Below, in pieces: positions 9,725 through 17,787 of a DNA stretch of 64,000 nt (the first letter of the stretch is position 1; each line of letters starts with the position of its first letter). The stretch spans positions 2,274,240 through 2,338,239 of the forward strand of contig NC_089191.1 of the NCBI RefSeq assembly GCF_947507565.1, read 5' to 3'. Origin of the DNA: Oscarella lobularis (Eukaryota > Porifera > Homoscleromorpha > Homosclerophorida > Oscarellidae). The position numbers and the translations under genes were made by a program. The notes below the pieces were generated by a model. It was given only the letters and a program-made list of their open reading frames with translations. It was not told the origin of the DNA and searched no databases.

Positions 9725-10303
9725 ATGCATTCGAAGTTTCGAACCCGCCGTTCGAACGTTCGAACCCCCATTCGAACGTTCGAACGTTCGAACCCCTATT
9801 CGAACGTTCGAACCCTTATTCGAACGTTCGAACCCCCCGTTCGGACGTTCGATCCTCCCATTCGAACGTTTGAACCCCCATTCGAACTATCGAACCCCTG
9901 TTCGAACGTTCCAACTTCCGTTCGAACGTTCGAACCTCGTTCAAAAGTTCGAACCTCCCTTTCGAACGTTCGAACCCCTTGTTAGAACGTTTGAACCCCC
10001 ATTCGAACGTTCGAACCCCTTGTTAGAACGTTTGAACCCCCATTCGAACGTTCGAACCCCCTGTTCGAACGTTCGAAGGCCTATTCGAACGTTCGAACCC
10101 TATGTTAGAACGTTCGAACCCCCATTCGAACTTTCGAACCATTCTGTTCGAACGTTCGAACCCCCATTCGAACGTTCGAACCCCTATTCATACGTTCGAA
10201 CACCTCGTTCGAACGTTCGATGCTTCATTCCACGTTCGAACGTTCGAATCCTCGTTCGAACGTTCAATTCCCTTTTCGAATCCTCGTTCGAACGTTCGAG
10301 AGA
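9725..10303. repeat. 20-bp TTCGAACG palindrome array, copy 1
   Basis: Unit ATTCGAACGTTCGAACCCCC, period about 20 with indels, roughly 28 copies. The core TTCGAACGTTCGAA is a perfect 14-bp palindrome containing AACGTT and two TTCGAA sites. It ends in a degraded tail (CGTTCAATTCCCTTTTCGAA) also found at the end of the second copy. Confidence 0.92.
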
Positions 10304-11340
10304 AGTGTTGAAATGAGCAGAAAGAAAAGTGTGGGGATGAGGAGAAAGATAAGTGCGTGTACATAGGAATGGGAGGAACGAGGACAAGACCAAGGGACGC
10401 GAGGGAGAAGAGGAACAAGCGAGCAAGGAGAAGGAGGAATATCAAGGGATCGACGGCATGTGATGGAGGTAGAGTTTTAGTAATTAAGGAGTTTCTAATT
10501 CGTTTTCTAGAATGTGGAAGACTGTAAGGAAGAAGGATATGAACAAGGGACGCGAGTGGGAAGGACGGAAAAGTTATCAGGAGGAAGGACGACTATCTAG
10601 GGATCAAAGGTGTGTGATGTAGGTAGATTTTGAGCAATTGAGGAGTCCCTAATTCGTTTCTTTAGATGTGTAAGAGTTTAAGGAACAAGGATACGAGCAA
10701 GGGACGCGAATAGGAAGGAAGGAAAAACAATCAGGGTGAAGGACGACTATCAAAGGATCAAAGGTATGTGTGATGTAGGTAGAATTTTAGTTATTGAGGA
10801 GTCCCTAATTTGTTTCTTTAGATGTGTAAGAGTGTAAGGAACAAGGATACAAGCAAGGGACGCGAATAGGAAGGAGGAAAAAACAATCAGGATGAAGGAC
10901 GACTATCAAAGGATCAAAGGTATGTGATGTAGGTAGAGTTTTAGTTATTGAGGAGTTCTCTAAATTTTTTTTTTAGATGTGTAAGAGTGTAAGAAGGAAG
11001 GATACAAGCAAGGGACGCGAATGAGAAGGAGGGAAAAACAATCAGGATGAAGGACGACTATCAAAGATCAAAGGTATGTGATGTAGGTAGAGTTTTAGTT
11101 ATTGAGGAGCCTCTAATTTGTTTTTTAGATGTGTCAGAGTGTAAGGAGGAAGGATACAAGCAAGGAACGCGAATGAGAAAGAAGGAAAAACAATCAGAAG
11201 GAAGGACGACTATCTAGGGAGCAAAGGTATGTGATGTAGGTAGAATTTAAGTTATTGAGGAGTCTCTAATTTGTTTTTTTAGATGTGTAAGAATGTAAGG
11301 AAGAAGGATACGAGCAAGGGGGACACGAGTGGGAAGGAAG
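10304..11340 (+). other. Tandem exon-intron array, block A
   Basis: After a leader (10304-10455) come repeated units of a ~98-bp exon-like part and a ~56-bp intron-like part. Predicted exons: 10511-10609, 10666-10763, 10822-10919, 10977-11073, 11129-11226, and 11283-11340 (cut). Predicted introns: 10456-10510, 10610-10665, 10764-10821, 10920-10976, 11074-11128, 11227-11282. Donors are G|GTATGTG or G|GTGTGTG, except the first, which is GC. Each intron has a CTAAT-type branch-like motif (CTAAA in the fourth) 10-20 bases before a T-rich TAG acceptor. Exon lengths 99, 98, 98, 97 and 98 do not keep a frame, and GAATAG or GAATGA stops interrupt the best frame in several copies. Non-coding or decayed coding exons are both possible. 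Confidence 0.6.
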
Positions 11341-11439
11341 GTTGTCCTGGGGACAATTTGTCCTGTGGTCAATTTGTCCTGGGGACAATTTGTCCTGGGA
11401 GAATTTGTCCCCTGGACAATTTGTCCTGGGACAATTTGT
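11341..11439. repeat. 15/16-bp palindromic repeat, copy 5
   Basis: Six or seven units. It begins in the middle of an exon-like unit (after GGAAGGAAGG) and leads into the second TTCGAACG array. Confidence 0.9.
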
Positions 11440-12163
11440 CATGCATTCGAACTTTCGAACCCCCGTTTGAACGTTCGAACCCCCATTCGAACGTTCGAAC
11501 GTTCAAACCCCTATTCAAACGTTCGAACCCCGTTCGGACGTTCGAACCTCCCATTCGAACGTTCGAACCCCCATTCGAACGTTCGAACCCCTATTCGAAC
11601 GTTCGAACCTCCGTTCGAACGTTCAAACCCCCGTTCGAACGTTTGAACTCCGTTCGAACGTTCGAACCCCCATTCGAACGTTCGAACCCACGTTCGAACG
11701 TTCGAACCCCCATTCGAACGTTCGAACCTCCCGTTCAAACCCTTATTCGAACGTTCGAACCCCATTCGAACGTTCAAACCCCCATTCGAACTTTCGAACC
11801 CCTTGTTCGAACGTTCGGACCCTCCGTTCGAACGTTCGAACCCTCCGTTAGAACGTAAGAACCGCCATTCGAACGTTCGAACCCCCTGTTCGAACGTTCG
11901 AACCCCCATTCGAACGTTCGAACCCCTATTCGAACGTTCGAACCCTCCGTTAGAACGTTTGAACCCCCATTCGAACTTTCGAACCCTTCTGTTCGAACGT
12001 TCGAACCCCTATACGAACGTTCGAACCCCTATTCGAACGTTCGAACCCCTATTCGAACGTTCGAACCCCTCGTTCGAACGTTCGATTCCCCATTCCACGT
12101 TCGAACGTTCGAATCCTCGTTCGAACGTTCAATTCCCCGTTCGAATCCTCGTTCGAACGTTCG
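11440..12163. repeat. 20-bp TTCGAACG palindrome array, copy 2
   Basis: Same unit and same degraded right tail as 9725-10303, about 35 copies. The whole order (15/16-bp repeat, this array, leader, exon-intron units) repeats that at 9664-10610. Confidence 0.92.
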
Positions 12164-13245
12164 AGAAAAGTGTTGAAATGAGCAGAAAGAAAAGTGTGGG
12201 GATGAGGAGAAAGATAAGTGCGTGTACATAGGAATGGGAGGAACGAGGACAAGACCAAGGGACGCGAGGGAGAAGAGGAACAAGCGAGCAAGGAGAAGGA
12301 GGAATATCAAGGGATCAACAGCATGTGATGGAGGTAGAGTTTTAGTAATTAAGGAGTTTCTAATTCGTTTTCTAGATGTGGAAGACTGTAAGGAAAAAGG
12401 ATATGAACAAGGGACGCGAGTGGGAAGGACGGAAAAGTTATCAGGAGGAAGGACGACTATCTATGGATCAAAGGTGTGTGATGTAGGTAGAATTTAAGTT
12501 ATTGAGGAGTCTCTAATTCGTTTTTTTAGATGTGTAAGAGTTTAAGGAAGAAGGATACCAGCAAGGGACACGAGTGGGAAGGAAGGAAAAGCAATCAGGA
12601 GGGAGAACGACTATCAAAGGATCAAAGGTATGTGATGTAGGTAGAATTTTAGTTATTGAGGAGTCTCTAATTCGTTTTTTTAGATGTGTCAGAGTCTAAG
12701 GAGGAAGGACACAAGCAAGGGACGCGAATAGGAAAGAGGGAAAATCAATCAGGAGGGAGGATGACTATCAAAGGATCAAAGGTATGTGATGTAGGTATAG
12801 TTTTAGTTATTGAGGGGTCTCTAATTTGTTTTTTTATATGTGTCAGAGTGTAAGGAAGAAGGATGCGAGCAAGGGACGCGAGTGGGAAGGAAGGAATTAT
12901 GATCAGGAGGGAGGATGACTATCAAGGCATCGACGGCATGTTATGGAGGTAGAGTTTTAGTAATTAAGGAGTATCTAATTCGTTTTTTTAGATGTGTAAG
13001 AGTGTAAGGAAGAAGGATACGAGCAAGGGACACGAGTGGGAAGGAAGGAATTATGATCAGGAGGGAGGATGACTATCGAGGGAGCAAAGGTATGTGATAT
13101 AGGTAGAGTTGTAGCTATTGAGAAGTCTCTAATTCATTTTTTAGGTGTGTAAGGGTGTAAGGAGGAAGGATACGAGCAAGGGACGCGAGTGGGAAGGAAG
13201 GAATTATGATCAGGAGGAGGGAGGGCTGTCTAGGGGGGATCGATG
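12164..13245 (+). other. Tandem exon-intron array, block B
   Basis: The leader (12164-12320) is nearly identical to block A. Predicted introns: 12321-12375 (GC donor), 12474-12529, 12628-12683, 12782-12837 (acceptor AT instead of AG), 12936-12991 (GC donor), 13090-13144. Predicted exons between them: 12376-12473, 12530-12627, 12684-12781, 12838-12935, 12992-13089 (all 98 bp) and 13145-13245 (101 bp). Frame 1 is open through the exons at 12376, 12530 and 13145 (residues such as KKDTSKGREWEGR) but stopped in the other three. Splice signals are better kept than the frame. Confidence 0.6.
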
Positions 13246-13652
13246 GTAAGTGATGTAGTTTTAGCTTGTTGAATCATCATTTCTAATTAATTTTCTCTAG
13301 GTAGATTATATGGGTGTGGGTGGTGATGGGGTTAATTTCTCGGGTAAGTAACGTAGATAGGAGAGATCATTCTTCAATGATTCCGTAGCATCTTTTCCTT
13401 CCTTTTAGAAGGACAATCGGCGCCTTGGAAGTTTCCCACCAAGGTGAACCTCTCTTCAAATTTTCTTAGACGTATTTGGCCTATGATTTCTCATTAGGTA
13501 CGTCTGATGTCGTCACTACTCCCCTGGAATCGTCGCCAGCACCGACTTTCGTCGATGCCGACGTCGTCACAAGGTAAGTAACGTAGACAGTAGAGATCAT
13601 TTTTCAATGATTCCCTAACATCTTTTCCTTCCTTTTAGGAAGACATTCGTAG
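13243..13652 (+). CDS. Possible short spliced open frame (56 codons)
   Basis: If the introns at 13246-13300, 13344-13408, 13444-13497 and 13574-13638 are removed, an ATG at 13243 opens a 56-residue frame to TAG at 13650-13652. It includes GVNFSEGQSAPWKFPTK across the second junction. It resembles nothing I recognise. An alternative joining skips exon 13301 and enters exon 13409 in the phase left by a 98-bp array exon. That gives a frame reading RTIGALEVSHQ and SDVVTTPLESSPAPTFVDAD with a more protein-like composition. Neither is supported by homology, and the transcript may be non-coding. Confidence 0.2.
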
Positions 13653-13977
13653 GAAGTAGGAAGAGCGAGGATCGATGAAAGGAGTTACAGTATGAGGTAC
13701 GGATTCTATTCTTAGGTTTCATTTTTAATTTCTTTCGGTTAGGAGAAGGCTATTGGAAGAGAGAGGAGAACGTATGGGAATGGATATGGGAGGAGGACAA
13801 ACACAATAGGAAGAGCGAGGATCGATGAAAAGAGTTACAGTATGTAGTACGGATTCTATTCATAGGTTTTATTTTTAAGATGTCTTTAGTTGTTCGAGAC
13901 GTTTATTCGCTCAAGACTTTGGCGGACGCCAGGTACTTTTCTTTGTTTTCCCCTTTGTCAATTGTTTTACCGTGTAG
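13246..13977 (+). other. Series of small predicted exons downstream of the array
   Basis: Six further introns with good signals: 13246-13300 (GTAAGTG...CTCTAG), 13344-13408, 13444-13497, 13574-13638, 13697-13742 and 13933-13977, plus a probable one at 13847-13889. The introns at 13344 and 13574 are near-identical 65-bp copies (GTAAGTAACGTAGA...CCTTCCTTTTAG). The exon ends at 13639-13696 and 13785-13846 are copies of each other (AGCGAGGATCGATGAAA) followed by matching introns, so exon-intron duplication continues here. Exons are 43, 35, 76, 58, about 104 and 43 bp. Confidence 0.6.
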
Positions 13978-14370
13978 TTGTTCCTCCAATCCGACGAGGC
14001 AGACGCAGCCATCCCTCTGTGGCCAAGAGCGATAAATAGGCCATACCTCTGCAGAGGCTATCGAGTTGCCTCCCCGCGTAAGGAAGAGCACTGGCGGGTA
14101 AATCAGTGACGCCCCTTGGAATTGCACCTGTGAGTGGACTGACATCCCAGCTGCCACTTTCACAGTCCAAGGCTCGGAGCCAGGAGGTTAAACGGGCTCA
14201 CCCTCCGCGGGGGAGTATGGAGTGACCCCACGAGTCCTTTGACTCACAGCAGGTGCCCACCTGGCCTTGCCTCCCATGTGGGGCGAGGGGGTGGATGGAG
14301 GAGAGGGGAAACTCTGTTTAAATTTTGTATCTACATCCGGGACTTTATTCAAATAAAATTTGACATGACT
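13978..14370 (+). other. Probable 3' exon of the transcription unit
   Basis: Non-repetitive sequence of higher GC after the last predicted acceptor (CCGTGTAG, 13976-13977), with no long open frame on the plus strand. It ends at a run containing AATAAA. It could alternatively be the 3' end of a non-LTR retroelement: the GC-rich word pattern around 14150-14220 invites that, but no coding domain is present to test it. Confidence 0.35.
14352..14357 (+). terminator. Polyadenylation signal AATAAA
   Basis: TTCAAATAAAATTTGACA in an AT-rich setting after GC-rich sequence, on the same strand and downstream of the predicted exons. TG/T-rich sequence follows (TTTATTGTGTGTAC at about 14379). Confidence 0.4.
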
Positions 14371-14700
14371 CACTCTACTTTATTGTGTGTACGGCCCTAC
14401 CTACTTTCCACGCGCCTAACTAGGACCACGTGAGACGCGAGGGCGCGTGATTGTATTATGCGCCTACTAATCTAAAAAAGTAAAAAATACGTTAACTAAA
14501 ATAATGTCCTTTTTCTCTTCTTCTCTCCTTCGTCTGCGTGCGTGCAATGGCAATGGCACTGACAAAACTTTTCAATGTAGATTACGACAAGATTGTTAGC
14601 ACTTGAAATCATGTCTTTTTGATGGGCATATTTATACGCGTCTATATGGATTGAGATGATGTGCTGATGCAGCTGGTGTCTCGTTTTTACCTCAAGTCGT
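14371..14700. other. Low-copy sequence, no gene recognised
   Basis: Between the AATAAA signal and the exon-like segment at 14701. I see no coding domain or RNA gene. If the minus-strand exon at 14701-14785 is real, this would hold its downstream intron, starting GTAAAAAC at 14700. Confidence 0.4.
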
Positions 14701-14785
14701 GATGCCAAGCGTTTGCTCAACGTAGCGTTAGACAATCGCCTTGAAAGCCTTAGCAGCAGCCTAAGCGAGGATCGCCGATTCAGTT
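14701..14785 (-). other. Exon-like segment, copy 1 of a diverged pair
   Basis: On the minus strand an acceptor-like GTGCATTTTAG (AG at 14787-14786) is followed by 85 bp and then a donor CTTGAG|GTAAAAAC. The pattern and flanks match 17125-17187: GTGTGCATTTTAG, then CTGA at the exon start, CGACTTGAG at the end, and GTACGCTGTACGTT-like sequence upstream. It is probably part of the 5' region of a minus-strand gene or of a duplicated one. No coding frame is recognised. Confidence 0.4.
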
Positions 14786-15284
14786 CTAAAATGCACACAA
14801 ATAACTCGCCTCGTCACCTTTCTTGAAAACGTCGAACGTACAGCGTCACATTCTTCCTTCTTCAAATTTCTTGCCTTTATCTCTCTCTCGTTGTCTGCTT
14901 TCTAATTCCTCTTGGGCTTGCGTCTACACATTCCCTTCCTCCTTCTCCATACCATACAATATTCCCACAATGAATTTTACCGTCTAAGTTTGAATTGATC
15001 TCTTATCATTTCAGCCAGCTTCTTGTATCATCTTTCACAAGTGTCATGTGACAGACGTGATATTCTTCGAAGTCTCGTTGTCTGCTTTCTAATTCCTGTA
15101 TGCCTTTTATTCTTCTTTCAGCCTTATACATTACTGTATCGACACGTACATCTTTTCTTTCTGCCATTTCTTTTCCTACGTGAGTATTCCTCCTTCATCC
15201 TTCCGCTTTCAAATGTTCACCGCCGCCACTAAAAAAGCACCCAGACTGTCTGTTAGGGAACGACTACACACTGTCTGAACGCTG
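14786..15284. other. Low-copy sequence upstream of the MORN segment
   Basis: Contains two copies of a 25-bp word beginning TCTCGTTGTCTGCTTTCTAA (about 14887 and 15074), one a little upstream of an ATTTCAG and the other just before a CTTTCAG acceptor-like site (TTATCATTTCAG near 15014, TTCTTTCAG near 15121). This looks like duplicated intron sequence on the plus strand, possibly introns of the gene whose last exon holds the MORN repeats. No confident exon was found. Confidence 0.35.
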
Positions 15285-15542
15285 ATGCTCTACTCACTTC
15301 TAAGCGTTGATCAGCTTGTGAACACGGAAATGGAATTTACGTTCATTCGATATGAAGAGAATTGGGTCAATGATACAAAGTGGGGATACGGTCTATTGAC
15401 CTTTTCCGATAATTCAAAGTATGAGGGACACTTTCGGGCTAATTATAAGCACAGACTCGGAAAATTGATGAGTTCAGATGCTACTAAGTCGGGATTATTC
15501 AGCTATGGAAAACTAATAAAGGAGGAAGATTTTCAAATCTAA
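15285..15542 (+). CDS. MORN-repeat protein, C-terminal coding segment
   Basis: Open frame of 85 codons ending TAA. Residues about 22-63 hold two MORN-type repeats: RYEENWVNDTKWGYGLLTF, then SKYEGHF...RLGKLM. These show the family pattern of YEG-x-W/F, G-x-G-x-L/F and D-x-S at the expected spacing of about 23 residues. The tail GLFSYGKLIKEED resembles the end of MORN4/retinophilin-like proteins. MORN repeats form beta-hairpin arrays that bind membranes or partner proteins such as myosins. With two repeats and no credible upstream start, this is probably the last exon of a larger gene or a remnant. The first 15-20 residues may be intronic, since GTTGATCAG at 15306-15314 could be an acceptor. 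It converges with the mannosidase fragment, whose stop lies 115 bp away. Confidence 0.6.
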   Translation: MLYSLLSVDQLVNTEMEFTFIRYEENWVNDTKWGYGLLTFSDNSKYEGHFRANYKHRLGKLMSSDATKSGLFSYGKLIKEEDFQI

Positions 15543-15656
15543 ATAGATCCTCTATTACAACAATCAAATGAGTAGAGAGAGTCTTCTTCGATTTTTAATT
15601 AAATTATGTGGGTGCAAAAACCCTTTTCCTCCCTGGTTGTATTATAATATTAGGGC
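15543..15656. other. Short space between two convergent genes
   Basis: AT-rich, with no repeat. Contains TTTTTAATTAAATTATG and TTGTATTATAATATTAG, which could serve as 3' processing regions for both sides. No AATAAA is seen. Confidence 0.4.
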
Positions 15657-16136
15657 TCACCACGTGAATTTGTAAGCGTTGATTTCCATTGGATCGATAT
15701 GAACGGCGGCACGATCTTCTCCAATAACTTCTTCCTTCCTTTTCTTTTGCTACTGTAAGGACAAGGACGTTGCAACGATCGATTGAATAGAGTTATGGAA
15801 TATTTTCCCAAGTAAAATCTAAAATTACGTAAGTAGAACGGACTTTTTCTTTTACACATACACACGTGACCCACTTTTCCTTGCGAGAAAGAACATTGGT
15901 CTCGTTGAACGAGAGGATATCGACAGTCGTATCCTTTTCGATGGAGCAAAAAGGCCTGAAGTCTTTTGATTCGCTGCGCTGACGAAGTAGCAAATTGGCA
16001 AGCGAATGCATGAGACGCATTTGCGAGAGACGAGCCAATTTGAGAAGAAGAAAGAAATTGGAGGCGGTGATTTTGTTGTCCTTTACGCCTTCACCTAAAC
16101 CTCGAGGAGGGATGAGTGTACTGCCTGCTTCCATAG
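15657..16136 (-). pseudogene. Golgi alpha-mannosidase II, C-terminal fragment
   Basis: Minus-strand pieces match the C-terminal domain of glycoside hydrolase family 38 Golgi mannosidase II in order. RGLGEGVKDNKITA (about 16103-16062) comes first, then FLLHRKGYDCRYPL (about 15952-15910), then a last exon 15749-15657 ending VHIDPMEINAYKFTW and TGA. The first two are in different frames. The second follows a possible acceptor CTTCAG, and the last follows ACAGTAG. The spacing between KIT and HRKG is about 38 codons where I expect about 90, so sequence is missing. The protein normally trims mannose from N-glycans in the Golgi. The fragment abuts the N-terminal block at 16143 with no usable splice junction. 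Confidence 0.65.
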
Positions 16137-16142
16137 GTCACC

Positions 16143-16978
16143 TTAATCTTTAGTAAGATAATAGACTTGAAATCCAAAGGCAGCAACTTCAACTGGAAAG
16201 CAAATCTATAGATAAGATAATAATAATCATAGATGTCTAATTAATTAGTTAGCGCTCTACTTTGTATTTATCTCTTCTTGATACAGAATTTGGAGTGGTC
16301 CAAACCAGATTGACTTGACTCTGAATAGGATTCATTTTTTCACATTTTACCTAAACAAAAATTAAGGTTGAAAAATTGAATTCTTCTACTTTCTTTGGTA
16401 CAATAGCGTGAAAATCGGAAATTTTGAAGACAAAGAACTTGGTTGCGTTTTTGCTCCAATGAATTATAAAAGTAGACAGCTCTAGAGAGAGAGATAACGT
16501 CATATACTCTAAAAATAAATCTTTGTACTGTGGAGATTCCGAAATTTGAATTGTTTTTGATTCTTGCAAAGAGTCTTGATACTCTCTGACGACGTCTCCC
16601 TAAGAAAAGATAAGAGAAGAGTTACGTATATAAGGAGGAGATTATCTATTTTACCATTTCAAAATGTAATGAGTCTAGGAAGGACGACTTATCTTTAGCC
16701 AAAAGAAATTGTGCTGATTGCTTGATAACGTTATGCGCTCCATTGAGCGCACTGATATAAGGTAATAAATAATAAATAAATAATTATAGTTGGATAATTG
16801 ATGGTGTGCACTGACTTGTTTCCGTAGTCAATGACAACGGCAGCTTTTGCCGTTCCCGTGACGGCGTTATGATGCTGAAAAATTGAAAAAACTGTAGATA
16901 CTGATAGCACCTTTTTCTGCCAAAAAATTAATGAATACAAATAGAATAAGTGTCAGTGATTACCTTCACTGTCCAGTC
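16143..16978 (-). pseudogene. Golgi alpha-mannosidase II, central fragment
   Basis: Predicted minus-strand exons: 16978-16964 (tentative), 16916-16816, 16751-16655, 16599-16529, 16481 to about 16439, 16350-16261, 16205-16143. Introns are 47, 64, 55, 47, about 88 and 55 bp. Joined, they show IFQHHNAVTGTAK, VVIDYGN, AVYFYNSLEQKRNQ, IQSQVNLVW and FPVEVAAFGFQVYYL, a run characteristic of GH38 Golgi mannosidase II. In known enzymes the motif is HHDA, with the Asp in the active site; here it is HHNA, which should impair catalysis. The phase fails between the exons ending near 16439 and starting at 16350. The frame then meets TAA at 16145-16143, after which about 250 expected residues are absent. 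The N-terminal catalytic half is not in the window. Confidence 0.7.
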
Positions 16979-17124
16979 CTGCAACTACGTTGTAAAAATA
17001 ATGGCATGTAATAGAGAATCGTCGAAAGCATGTGAGCAACGGCACGACAAACTCATCAATTCATGAGGGGGGCATCTATACACGGACGATTAACGTGGTG
17101 ATGGAGCGAGTGGCCCGTTCTTAC

Positions 17125-17187
17125 CTCAAGTCGTCATGCAAAGCGCTTGTCTAACGATCACAGCAGCCGAAAATCGTCGAATCAGTC
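17125..17187 (-). other. Exon-like segment, copy 2 of a diverged pair
   Basis: Minus-strand acceptor GCATTTTAG (AG at 17189-17188), then 63 bp, then a consensus donor CTTGAG|GTAAGAAC. It is related to 14701-14785 with about 20 bp fewer in the middle. It lies just upstream of the mannosidase fragment on the same strand, so it may be a 5' exon that came to lie there with it. Confidence 0.4.
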
Positions 17188-17560
17188 CTAAAATGCACAC
17201 AAACAAGTCGAATTGGCACCTTTATCGATAAATTCCAACGTACAGCGTGTAAATCTTCGGCACGTAACGAGAACGAATGCGAAATCCTTCGCTGAGGCGC
17301 GTGTCGATCGCGAAAAGAGCAAAATCGTCGCTCGAAACGCCGAAAGTCGTTCTACATCGATCGCTGAGTAGCGAAAACGTCCCAACGAGTCATTCTTCGT
17401 ACCCGCCGTTGAGAACGTAAGGAGAAAACCTCGCTGTCTTCGATTTTATCGATGAGCACGCGCAGTGCTATTAGGTGATCACGCGCAGCGATAAACGGAA
17501 CCAAAGCGGAAAGAAGACGTCGAAAGGAAGACGAAGAACGTAGCGCGCTAGCACCTTTAG
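17188..17560. other. Low-copy CpG-rich sequence, no gene recognised
   Basis: Its first ~70 bp belong to the region shared with 14786-14850 (AACGTACAGCGT). The rest is low-copy, with arginine-rich shadow frames on the minus strand only. It ends at a possible acceptor GCACCTTTAG on the plus strand. Confidence 0.4.
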
Positions 17561-17689
17561 CAAGTGGGGCCACCAATGGGGTACTCGAATGGAGATGAGG
17601 CCCCTCGTTGGGATCTTCGCTGCTATATGAAGAACGATGAAGAAACGAAGCTCAACGCCTATTTCGCAGTGCCGGCAACAGCGCAAAAG
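17561..17689 (+). CDS. Orphan coding exon of an unrecognised protein
   Basis: Bounded by an acceptor-like CACCTTTAG (17552-17560) and a strong donor GCAAAAG|GTAAGAAA (17690). It is exactly 43 codons in one open phase: QVGPPMGYSNGDEAPRW, then DLRCYMKNDEETKLNAYF, then AVPATAQK. Composition is balanced, unlike shadow frames nearby. An ATG at 17576 is an alternative start, making it a first coding exon. I do not recognise the family. Its downstream partner would have to lie on the far side of the satellite, which begins about 100 bp later, so the gene is either broken here or has a giant satellite-filled intron. Confidence 0.4.
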
Positions 17690-17787
17690 GTAAGAAAATG
17701 CCCAAGAGTCACGCGATCACGCAGAAAGATCACCCGCGCGCCGCGAAAACGAAAAAGCAAAGAAACGCCTTCGCTCTCCTAGCCTAA

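Noticed and set aside
9651-11909. FERSNPHSNVRTF-type frames
   Set aside because: Translation of the 20-bp TTCGAACG unit; present in several frames and strands.
11803-12497. Frames of 142 and 91 codons over the leader and first unit of block B
   Set aside because: They read through well-formed intron-like sequence (12321-12375) or out of the TTCGAACG array, so the splice model explains the region better.
13903-14433. Short minus- and plus-strand frames of 60-86 codons
   Set aside because: No recognisable domain, and they cross the predicted intron at 13933-13977. Possible retroelement 3' end, but nothing to confirm it.
14496-14798. 100-codon minus-strand frame
   Set aside because: It runs across the exon-like segment and its donor with no domain. 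The duplicated copy at 17125 does not preserve the frame.
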